DNA of 25,501 nt from Fonticula-like sp. SCN 57-25 (Eukaryota > Nucleariida > Rotosphaerida): NCBI GenBank assembly GCA_001724245.1, contig MEDX01000059.1, forward strand, positions 1 to 25,501, read 5' to 3'. The notes beneath the pieces are model-generated. The model was given only the letters and a program-made list of their open reading frames with translations. It was not told the DNA's origin and ran no database searches. Positions 17,734-25,501 of this stretch are shown in pieces. Each line of letters starts with the position of its first letter. Position 1 is the stretch's first letter. Both the position numbers and the translations under genes were made by a program.

Positions 17734-20563
17734 CTAGGACGAGCTTGACACGAGCAGCGCGATTGACAGCTCTAGGTTGCCCGACGTTGAGACGAGCGCG
17801 TCAGCGCTAGCCTGCTCGGCAAAGCCCATGTCGAGCAGCATCGTCAACAGGTCTGGGTACTGCCGCTTGACGGTGTTGACGACCTCTTCCCTGGCGTCCG
17901 GGAAGCGCGGCATGTACTGGCCTGCACCGCCGGGTGCCTGCAACCCGTGAGGCGGCCCCATCGGAACCGCCCTCTGCTGCTCATATTGCTGAGGAGGGTG
18001 GTACGACTGCTGGTACGACTGTTGAGGCGAATACGACTGCTGAGGCGGCGAATACGACTGCTGAGGCGAATACGACTGCTGAGGCGAATACGACTGCTGA
18101 GGCGGCTGCTGGTACTCTTGGAAGTGCTGCGGCTGCTGCTGGAAATGCTGCTGGAACTGCTGGTGCTGCTGCTCCTGGAAGTGCTGCGGCGCCTGCCCTG
18201 ACGTGGTCGCGTAGCGCGAATCAACAAGCCTAAAGTCATCGGACGCATCTGCGTTGTGTCCAGCGGAGCTGTCGTCGCTGTAACCCGACGCGACGCTCAT
18301 CTGGTCGTCCTGCGGGTCGCGGATGGCCACCACGGACGCGCGCGGAAAATTGTTGTACTGCTGAGGCTGCTGCTGATGGTGGGGGGCAACGCGCTGGCGC
18401 TGCGCCGCCTCCTCCTCCTGCTGCAGGCGCGCCGCAAACGCCGCGTCCGACTCGTTGGCTGCGGCGGCGATCGGCTGCGGTGTCGGATTTGTGCGCGCGG
18501 GGAGTGCCGGCACGAACGGATTGTTGGGCGCGTACCCCGCGGTATGCGACGGGGCGGTGTGCGCCCCCGCGCCATAGAGCGGCACCTGCGGCGGGTATTG
18601 CGGCTGGGTGGCGGCGCCGTATGGGACGGCACTGCCGTGCGTAGGAGCGGCGGCGGGCGGCGCGCGGGCGCTGCCCTGTGCGGCGGCGTCCACTTGGTTC
18701 GAGTCGAAGAAGACGACTTGTCCGGCGGGCGCCGACACGGGCGACCCCGCCAGCATGTCAAACTCTTCCAGCTGGATGCTCACTGACTGCTGGATGGCGG
18801 CCGTTTCCTGTGGCGACGGCTGCGGCAGGACCGTGGCCTGCATGGGCGCCGGAAGGGTCGAAGGAAGCTCATGCATAGTGGGCTGAAGCGGCTCGGGAAG
18901 GTTCATATGCTCCTCATCGTGCTGCTCCGACTGCGGCTGTGGCTGTTGAGTCATCGGCTCCGACTGCGGCTGCGGCTGCTGAGTCATAGACTGAGGAGGG
19001 GCGCTAAAAGGGGAAACGCGAGGGGCCGTTGCGCCACCCGCGGCGGACGAGCGCAGCGCAGCAAAGGGCGAAATGATGGGGCCCTTTTCCCGGCCGGGCG
19101 ACGCGCGCGGCTGCGACAGCGACGACGGCGAGCGAGGTGAGGTAGCAGGCGGCGATGCCAAGGGGGCGTCATCGGCCGCGACGGACGCATCGCTTGCAGC
19201 GGGAGCAGAAGCGGGCTGCTCGGCGGCAGCAGAGGCGGGCGAGGCAGCGGGCTCGGCAGCAGGTTCAGGCGAGTAAACCGGCTCGGCATCCGGCGCGACG
19301 GGCGCGGGCGCAGTCGTGACAGGGGCAGAGGAAGCAGACTCTGTTTCAGTTTGCGCAGGGGCAGCAGGCTCGGTAGACTCGGGCTTAATCGGCTCAGTGG
19401 GTTCGGACTCGGCAGACGCAGGTCCAGAGGGCTCAGACACTGCTTCAGTATGCTCAGACACTGCTCCAGTCGACTCGGTCGAATCTGATGCACCGTCAAT
19501 AGACACAAATTCGTCTGCATTTGAAACTGCTTCGCCACTGGCGACAGGCACGGCCTCGGCCGGCTCGGCGGCCTCGTCGGTCTGCGAGGCGGGCGCGGCG
19601 TCCAAGTTGAGGGCGGCAAGCCCTTTTTCAAACTCGTCATCAAACTCCTTAAAGTTGGCCGAGAGAGCACTGTCGCCCGGCGGCAGCTCGACAGTGTTGA
19701 GCCACGGCATTGTGTTCCCGCGCGTGAGCGTGAACGACGCGTCGGCGACGAGGAACGGCTTCCTCGCGGGCGCGGCGGCGACCGGCGCAGTGTCGTGCGG
19801 CTCGCTCGGCTGTTCGGCGGGGGTCGCCTCGGGCTCCTTGCTCGGCTCGTCATGGGACCCGGTGGCGCCGCCGGCGAGCGGCTCTTCTTCGGTGCCGGCC
19901 GCAAGCGTCGGAGGGATGGTCATCTCGGCAAGATGCACCGTCGACTGCGTAACATTAAGAGCAACTGTCTCGCTTTCTGTGTCGGCCTGCTCGTCTTGAA
20001 GGCTGTGCAGTGTCAGGGTGGCGGGGTTCGCCTCGTTCGAGGATGCGATTGCAGAATCCTCGTAGTCCCTGGAGGAGACCATGACAGCGTCGTACTCGCT
20101 CGATGCAAGCGGATCGTCGATCTGCAAAGGAGACTCAAAAGGCGGGTCGGCGGGAGACGTCTTTAGCGAATTGACAAACATGACCACGTTTTGCGCAATT
20201 CTGGAATGAAAAGGGAAAGGCGGGTTAGAACGCGGCCCATCCGTGAGAGGAATACGCACAGCGTCGCCTCGGCCGGCGTTAGCGTCTTGCTCGCGACGTG
20301 CTCCGCCATGCTATTCGCCAACTCCTTGGTCAGCGTCGCTTCGTCGTAGGCAAACAAGACACTGGACGACGAAATGCTGTTGACGTAACCGGCTGTGTAC
20401 TTTGCGAGCTCTGCGGCTCGCGACGCATGCTGAGGTGGGGTTAGCAGAGTGCCTACGCATCGAGTGCAACATGGGAGCATACCGCTGACGAAGTCATGTT
20501 CCCTGGGACGCTTAGGCGGCTCGCGGCAAGCTCGCCGTGTGAGAAGAACTGGTCGGGCTCCAT
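17734..20563 (-). CDS. Long low-complexity protein with C-terminal UBA domain
   Basis: Three exons: 20563-20483, 20429-20260, 20200-17734; 905 aa. Residues about 28-100 form a conserved-looking helical segment (AAELAKYTAGYVNSI ... AQNVVMFVNSLK) that I cannot assign. Residues about 110-480 are acidic and rich in Glu, Ser, Ala and Pro, with repeated SEPTEP/STEPAAP-like units. Residues about 500-830 are Pro/Gln-rich, with runs of P-Q-P-Q-S-E, Q-H-F-Q and at least four Y-S-P-Q-Q-S units, a prion-like composition. The last 45 residues (PDLLTMLLDMGFAEQASADA through GNLELSIALLVSS) are a clear UBA fold with its MGF loop, suggesting ubiquitin binding. A trafficking or ubiquitin-adaptor role is plausible but only inferred from the architecture. 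Introns of 53 and 59 bases have GTATGC and GTGCG donors. Confidence 0.8.
17990..18200 (-). repeat. In-gene Tyr-Ser-Pro-Gln-Gln coding repeats
   Basis: The plus strand shows repeated ATACGACTGCTGAGGCG units at about 18018-18110, coding on the minus strand for Y-S-P-Q-Q-S units, followed by CTGCTGGAA-type repeats coding for Q-H-F-Q. This is a repeat-rich segment of the UBA gene and probably length-variable between strains. Confidence 0.7.
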
Positions 20564-21050
20564 TGTGGGCCTTTCCTGGGACGACGTACAAGGTGACTTC
20601 TCTTTGGGACGTTCCCTGCAAAGTCAGCCAACAGTCAGCCACCTCGAGCCCGACCCAAACAGACCATAACCGACCGAGAAGGACCAAAACTATACCAAAC
20701 CGACCTGAAACCGACCCAACAGAGAGATTTTTGTCTGCCCGCGCGACTTTGCATTGCCAAAATACACGCCATGGACAGCAGAACAGGAAATAATGTCTAT
20801 ATGCGAAACATAATTATGAATACACTAACGCTTCCTTTGGTGAGCAATGTAGGTTTAATTGTCGAGAATTATGCATAACGGCTGAATAGCACCTTTTTCA
20901 AAAGGATAAGGCGACGGCGTCAGCCATTTGGACAGTTGACGTATCAAAAGGCGGCCGCCCACCAATCAGCATTGCACAAAGTCTTTGTCAACCAATCACA
21001 AAGGTGCTTATAGGTGTCATCGTTGCAAGCGTATTCTAGCAGTTGGCGCG
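20564..21050. other. Divergent intergenic region between UBA and SH2 genes
   Basis: No gene is supported. It has CCGACC-type repeats (about 20648-20720) and two AGTCAGCCA copies at 20622 and 20633. Two CCAATCA boxes at 20962-20968 and 20992-20998 stand 83 and 53 bases before the SH2 gene ATG. A TTTGCAG before 20563 on the minus strand could end a 5' leader intron of the UBA gene. Confidence 0.45.
20962..20998 (+). promoter_or_regulatory. Two CCAAT boxes upstream of the SH2 gene
   Basis: ACCAATCA occurs twice exactly 30 bases apart (20961 and 20991), within 90 bases of the ATG at 21051. The position fits NF-Y-type promoter elements; binding is inferred. Confidence 0.45.
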
Positions 21051-22173
21051 ATGGACCTTGCGATGGAGGCGATCGCGGCGACAGCTGTGCTGCTGCGTCA
21101 AATGATGGAGAGCTACAAGGACGCTCATGAAAGCAGGAAGCTAATACTCGACTCTCTTGACCTATTCCACGCTATCCAGATCAAGCTCGCGCATCTCCTC
21201 TGTACGCATTCCAGGCATGCGCGATGGCATCCACCACTCACCGCAGGCCCAGGGCGCGCCGAGTTGCTGGGAAAGACCGGTTTTATAGAGCATGCGCAGC
21301 GATACGTTGAAAATGTGAAGTCGAGCGTGGAAGCAGTGGCGCGATCGCTCGAGCGGTTTGGCGGGCAGCACCGCGTCGTAAAATTTGTTCGGGCGATCGG
21401 CGCGTCAGCCGACTTTGAAAAACATGCCGCGCACGTTGCTGCCAGCGTCAACAATCTGAAAACGCTAATTGACGCGGCGGCTGATGAGCAATATCTTGAC
21501 TGTTTTTCTTTTCTGTCGTTTGACACTGCCGCGGCATCCTTCTGGAATGCGTGTTTTGGCGACCGCAAGGAGATCAGCTTTGAGACGTTTGTGCGCGCCG
21601 CCGCCGCCGCCAGCTGCTGCGAGCGTCGCGTTGCGCCCTGCACTGCAGAGTACACTGCGCTTGGTGCGCTGATTGGTGCGCAAATGTGTGGATAAAAGGG
21701 CGCCGCTGACAGGCCGCAGACCCCGCCAACTCGGGCCATGTGAACATGTGGCAATTTCAAGAGTTTATTACTTGGTTTGGCCCATTCAAGGGATGCATTG
21801 AGCGCGGTGTTGCTTTTGCGCGCTCTCCGTACGCGTTCTATATCATCATTCGCCCACGCTAATTCAGTTCAAAAGGTACTTTGGCGGCAACATGTCGCGT
21901 GAGGAAGCCGATGCCGCGCTGGCCGGCCGCTCAAATGGCACTTTTCTTGTGCGCTTTTCGTCCCAGCGCACTCGCATTGCAGTGTCGCACGTTGCGGATG
22001 GCCGCGTGTCGCACGTCCTCGTGTACCCCTTCAATGGCCACCCGTCGAGCTGCTGCACTGGGCGGCCGGGGCAGGTGTGCCTGCACACCAAATCCCCGCG
22101 CTATTTCGACAGCTTTCACGACATGATCCTCGCGCACCCGCACATATTTCTCCTTCCCTTTGCAGGCAAATAA
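21051..22173 (+). CDS. Helical bundle / EF-hand-like / SH2 protein (Cbl TKB-like, no RING)
   Basis: Four exons inferred: 21051-21201, 21247-21675, 21720-21828, 21876-22173; 328 aa. Residues 1-150 are long helices (LLRQMMESYKDAHESRKLIL, YVENVKSSVEAVARSLERFG), fitting the Cbl-N/MLKL-type four-helix fold. The middle holds AAASFWNACFGDRKEISFE and IDPANSGHVNMWQFQEF, which read as paired EF-hand-like units with a loop of Asp, Asn, Ser and Gly. Residues about 230-328 are an SH2 domain: YFGGNMSREEADAAL, then GTFLVRFSS with the phosphotyrosine-binding Arg at about 256. This order matches the tyrosine-kinase-binding region of Cbl, but the frame stops right after SH2, with no linker or RING. It could be an adaptor, or a relative of MLKL-type bundles. 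Intron 1 (45 bases, no stop, multiple of three) could be retained. The final acceptor AAAAG is forced by frame. Confidence 0.72.
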
Positions 22174-22311
22174 GCTATAAGCAGGACTGTAAACTATGAA
22201 ATAAAAAAAATGTTCTATGAAGCGAGGAAAAACGTTATTCGCGAGATGTATTACGACAACCATGACGGTGATGAAAATGCTCTGAAAAATGCAGAAATGA
22301 AACAGAACGCG

Positions 22312-23257
22312 CTATTCTGACGACGGCCACACATAATTATGGCTGACGCGCACAACGTCGTCCTGCTGCTCCAGGGTGTCGACGAGCTCGCTGAGCGGCT
22401 GCGCTAGCTCCGGGTCCTCCGTCGCAAACTGCTTTGCAATGTGCCTCACCTCGCAGTGCTCGATGCTGATCTGCCGCGCTGCCAGCGCCTCCCGGCATGC
22501 GTGCAGCGCCGATGGGTCCGTCAACAGCTCATAGTCGCCCTGGTCCCCGCCGAGGTCGACCGCGTCCTCAGCGCCGACCTCCAGGGCGAGCTCCAGCGCA
22601 TCGTCCAGCGACGGCATCCGCACCTGGATAGCGCCCTTGCGGTCAAACATCCAGCCAACACTCCCCGTCACGCCAAGGGAGCCGCTGTGAATGGTGAATA
22701 TCATGTGAGAGCATAGTCGAACAGGGGCGGGACGCACTTGTGGCGCTTGAGGATGGCGCGGAGATTAGGAACTGTTCGCGTGCGCTTGTCCGTCAGCGTC
22801 TCGATAATGAGAGCAATGCCGCTGGGACCGTGCGCCTCAAAGGTGATCTCCTCCATGTCGGCCTCGCTTTTCCCTTGCGCCTGCAGACGAGCACGGTAAG
22901 ATTGGCGGCACTGCGGTGCATGCTACAGCGTCGCACCTTGCTCAGAGCAGACTCGATGTTGGCGCGAGGCATGTTGATCGACTTTGCGTTGTCGAGCGCC
23001 ATAGCCAGTCTATGGTTCCCTGACGGGTCGGGCCCTTTCGCTGCGCATGCTTAGCACATTGCTTTCCTCATCGGAGGCGCACCCTTGACGGCGGAGATAA
23101 TGTCCAGCGCACACTTTGTAAACCGCAAGTTTCGCGCCTGATCGTTGATTGCTTTACCGCGGAATATCTTGCTCCACTTGTTGTGTCCTGCCCAGCGCAC
23201 CTGCGGGAGCGCCGTCAGCGCGCCCTGGTGCCGGCTAAACAGCGCCCGCAGTGCCAT
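22312..23257 (-). CDS. TACO1: TACO1/YebC family mitochondrial translation factor
   Basis: YebC-family proteins help ribosomes through difficult sequences; the eukaryotic member TACO1 acts in mitochondria. Four exons: 23257-23083, 23040-22937, 22880-22738, 22684-22312; 264 aa. Residues 1-22 (MALRALFSRHQGALTALPQV) look like a mitochondrial targeting peptide. The family core follows: RWAGHNKWSKIFRGKAINDQ, LAMALDNAKSINMPRANIES, ITFEAHGPSGIALIIETLTD, NLRAILKRHNGSLGVTGSVG and WMFDRKGAI. The C-terminal domain ends VEQ-like with LVDTLEQQDDVVRVSHNY. Introns are 42-56 bases, all with GTGCG donors. The gene lies tail to tail with the SH2 gene, 138 bases apart. Identity is secure; mitochondrial location is inferred from the N-terminus and the family. 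Confidence 0.93.
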
Positions 23258-23427
23258 CCCGCGGCAAATATGGCGCCAAACGCAAGCGATGATCTACAGT
23301 GCTGCCACAGGCGTGTTGTACCATTCAAAGAGTGATAAAAGACAAGGCATATTGTATTCGAGACATAAGAAATACATAGTACAAGAAGGCCATTTTCAAA
23401 CGTTTTTTTTTCTGTTTTCGTCCCCTT

Positions 23428-24292
23428 TTAAGCGGCGACTTGCGTCGTTTCCGTCTTTGCGGGCTCGGCCTCGGCGGCGCGCGCGGCCTCCTTTGCGCGG
23501 GCGGCCTCCTCGCGGCGCGCCTTGATCATTGCCTTTTGCGACGCCATCAGGCCGCGCAGGAGCGCGCGCGTAGGCTTCTTGGCGTGCATAAAGTTGCAGA
23601 AGCCGGCGCGCGTGCATTCGCCATCAGAGAACTGGCGGCAGCACGCCTCGGAAAAGTCAGTGACGGGCGAGAGCTCGGCTTGCATCGGACGGCCTGCACA
23701 AAAGATACGTGTTAGTACATCGTAAACCCACAAATGGATAGGGGGGTAAACCACAAATGGGTCAATGGGCACGCAGCACAGGCACCAGAACAGGCACCAG
23801 AACATCCTTATTGAGAAATAAGAAAAGGAGACGCACCAGCATAGAAGCGATTGTTCAGCTCGATCGACGCACGCTCGGCGTCCTCCTCAATACGGAAACG
23901 AACGTACACGTTGCCGATCAAATGGTCGCCAATATTGTCGCACACATGCATCTCCTCGATCTCGCCGTACCGCACGCCGAGCTCGACAAAGACATCCTCG
24001 TAGAAATTGTCAAAGTGCGCCTGAATCTCCTCTGGCTTCATCCGGTTGTCGGGAAGATGCTCAGGGTTCTGGTACATGTTGCGAATGAGAATAGTCTGGC
24101 TGAACGTGGGCTTGTTATGTATCCGAAGGCACGTGTTGCCATGGCGGCAGGCACCAATCTTGTAGTAGAACGAACAGTTGACCCTACGCAAGCGCCAAGT
24201 TAGTAAGAATTAAGAAATAAAGAGAACAGAAAGAGAAGCACGACGCACTTGTCCTTCTCGGTGCCGTGAATTGACGCCAAATAGTCAGCCAT
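23428..24292 (-). CDS. U2AF small subunit (U2AF35), without RS tail
   Basis: Splicing factor that reads the AG of the 3' splice site with its large partner. Three exons: 24292-24249, 24183-23837, 23693-23428; 218 aa. The start is MADYLASIHGTEKDKVNCSF. Zinc finger 1 is in CSFYYKIGACRHGNTCLRIH, the UHM/RRM contains GEIEEMHVCDNIGDHLIGNV and AERASIELNNRFYAGRPM, and zinc finger 2 is in CCRQFSDGECTRAGFCNFMH. All cysteines and histidines are present. After finger 2 the tail is an Ala/Glu/Lys/Arg helix (KARREEAARAKEAARAAEAE) with no Arg-Ser repeats or glycine run, unlike animal and plant U2AF35. The second intron is 143 bases and holds short duplications. The start is 119 bases from the divergent small gene at 24412. 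Confidence 0.95.
23722..23804. repeat. Short duplications in the second U2AF35 intron
   Basis: GGCACCAGAACA is present twice in tandem (23781-23792, 23793-23804), and GTAAACC(C)ACAAATGG occurs at 23722 and 23746. They account for much of the extra length of this 143-base intron. Confidence 0.7.
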
Positions 24293-24411
24293 GATTTGCA
24301 ATGCGCTTCAACAGCGGCTAGGGCGGGCAAGTGAACTGAACTAGATGACCAGGTAGACCACCTGAAGAACATTCGGGGGGCTTCCTTTTTCATCACCCTC
24401 GACCAATCAAA

Positions 24412-24941
24412 ATGGCGGGCAAGTTGGACGAGGTGATCCTCGAGGCGGTCGCCCAGCAGCTGCGCGGTACGACGAATAGCACCAAGCGTCTGTGTTCACC
24501 GCATTGCTTACTGCTGTGAAGATATGGGACATGTTGTGGAACGTCTCACGGATGTAGAGTCGAGTCGATCGCTGCTACGTTCCGACCAGGCCGTGCGCAT
24601 CGCGCGGGATGCTTCGAATTGTCTTTGTCTGACATAGTTCATATAGGACGTGGTGGTTCCAGTGTGGGAGCATGATACCCATTCATTTACCGAGTGCGCA
24701 TTTTTTACTGTAGACGCGTTTATTGACTTGTTTTGTCATTCCTCTGTGATTCTATAGGCTCAGTCGGTTAGCGTCTATGAGCACGAGCGATAAAGGGTAT
24801 GCCTGATCAATGGTGAATGGGGACATTTCAGAGCTGCTTCTAATTATTTTTTATAGAGTTATGCTTGCAATTGTTGGCCCGGGCGGCGGCGGCGCGCTGT
24901 TCTATCGTCTCACTCCGGATATATACTCGCGCAGGTCGTAA
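24412..24941 (+). CDS. Tentative small five-exon protein
   Basis: I infer five exons: 24412-24466, 24522-24592, 24647-24693, 24758-24796, 24857-24941, which join in frame to 98 aa and a TAA. The first exons give MAGKLDEVILEAVAQQLRDM and a helical continuation (GHVVERLTDVESSRSLL). The last exon gives VMLAIVGPGGGGALFYRL, a short hydrophobic glycine-rich stretch, possibly one membrane anchor, then a basic end. The four introns are 54-64 bases with donors GTACG, GTGCG, GTGCG and GTATG, matching the local norm, and each ends in AG after a T-rich tract. No family recognised; mitochondrial or vesicle small proteins have similar shape but I cannot choose. The structure rests on splice consensus alone, without protein conservation, so exons 3 and 4 are uncertain. 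A CCAATCA box lies three bases before the ATG. Confidence 0.45.
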
Positions 24942-25501
24942 GTTATGCGACAATGTCGATTCAAGCGCGAAACGGGCACATCACCGATAATTTGCTATAT
25001 ACTTTACCAACTGTGTATACAGTACATGTATTCTACTTTGTATTATTAGTATTGCTGTATTTTGCTTCACGTTCAGGCTTTGAACGTGTAACACTCGCTC
25101 CTGATTGGACCATAAAAAATAAATCGTGAAATTTCCATTTGCCCTCTTTCACCCGCCGGTAGCAGAGTACAAAGACACTCAATAAACTATTGGAATATAC
25201 GTATACACAGTAGTATACTATATTAAAGTACTGTATCGTTGTATAATTGAATTGTGAAATTGCGATTTTCGCGCGATGAAACAAAGTCATACTCTGGGTT
25301 GCTTTGCATGGAGATGGTAAGGCAATTATGATTTGGCTGTCTATCAGTTTTGCCAAAAACAGTTTTAAGCCTTTGTAACAACGTTTCATCCTGTATTTTA
25401 GCGGGAAACGTTAAGTATCATCGATGATCTGGGGCCATAAAGATCATCGATTTCTTGATCATATGAAATGCATCACGTGACACCCACGTGGCCATCTTTT
25501 T
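24942..25501. other. AT-rich right-hand intergenic region
   Basis: Composition shifts to AT-rich. A 118-codon minus-strand frame (25389-25033) is open but has no recognisable content, so I do not call it a gene. There are ATCATCGAT echoes at about 25418-25450 and a GCGGGAAACG at 25401. The region ends with a paired CACGTG element, so a gene start probably lies just beyond the window. Confidence 0.5.
25474..25490. promoter_or_regulatory. Paired CACGTG boxes at the right edge
   Basis: TCACGTGACACCCACGTGGC has CACGTG at 25474-25479 and 25485-25490, the same 11-base spacing and nearly the same bases as the ELP3/HDAC promoter. It is followed by GTGGCCATC, which also follows the CACGTG box of RPF1. 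Confidence 0.55.

Noticed and set aside
18984-19904. 306-codon minus-strand frame
   Set aside because: An alternate frame of the low-complexity UBA gene; Arg/Pro/Ser-rich shadow of the repeats.
25033-25389. 118-codon minus-strand open frame
   Set aside because: AT-rich, with codon use unlike every other gene here and no recognisable motif; a chance opening is more likely without transcript support.
1-25501. CRISPR arrays, insertion sequences, operons
   Set aside because: No regularly spaced identical repeats, transposase or terminal repeats seen; the genes are spliced eukaryotic genes.

Overview
The window is a compact, GC-rich piece of a eukaryotic nuclear genome, probably from a unicellular, non-fungal protist. 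The genes are dense, with about 14 in 25.5 kb and intergenic gaps mostly of 90-560 bases. Most are cut by many very short introns (41-67 bases, a few of 95-241). The set is plainly eukaryotic: ribosome biogenesis factor RPF1, Elongator ELP3, a zinc-dependent histone deacetylase, U2AF35 and a mitochondrial TACO1/YebC protein. An SH2 protein and E2F-like sites argue against an ordinary fungus. An amoebozoan, holozoan or related protist would fit, but I cannot name the organism.

Layout, left to right. (1) 318-1728, minus: CDP-alcohol phosphotransferase of the choline/ethanolamine type; divergent from (2) RPF1, 1908-3142, plus. (3) 3442-5487, plus: an intronless gene joining a drug/metabolite-type transporter to a domain that looks like a polysaccharide pyruvyl transferase. 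(4) 6050-7301, plus: triose-phosphate-transporter-family carrier. (5) 7745-9370, minus: one protein with two GNAT domains. (6) 9496-10612, minus: unrecognised helical protein. (7) 10795-12367, minus: one protein with two DsbA/GST-kappa-like domains. (8) 12551-14528, minus: ELP3; divergent from (9) a histone deacetylase, 14619-16355, plus. (10) 16624-17555, minus: phytanoyl-CoA-dioxygenase-family oxygenase. (11) 17734-20563, minus: long Q/P-rich UBA-domain protein. (12) 21051-22173, plus: helical bundle, EF-hand-like and SH2 segments, like the N-terminal half of Cbl but with no RING. (13) 22312-23257, minus: TACO1/YebC. (14) 23428-24292, minus: U2AF35 without an RS tail. (15) 24412-24941, plus: tentative five-exon small protein. 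The last 560 bases are AT-rich and end in a paired CACGTG element.

Splice junctions were set by hand from protein-frame continuity and family conservation. About 43 of 51 inferred introns start GT(A/G)CG, and none starts GT(A/G)AG. That donor is far from the usual one and suggests a changed U1 snRNA or different donor recognition.

The strongest leads are this donor consensus, the transporter-transferase fusion, the RING-less Cbl-like SH2 protein, two separate internally duplicated enzymes, and recurring promoter elements: CACGTG pairs exactly 11 bases apart and a TTTGCATTGT element just before start codons. The genes belong to general housekeeping (lipid head-group transfer, ribosome assembly, chromatin and tRNA modification, splicing, mitochondrial translation) and do not form one pathway. 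The exceptions are two neighbouring transporter genes that may both concern sugar or phosphoenolpyruvate traffic.
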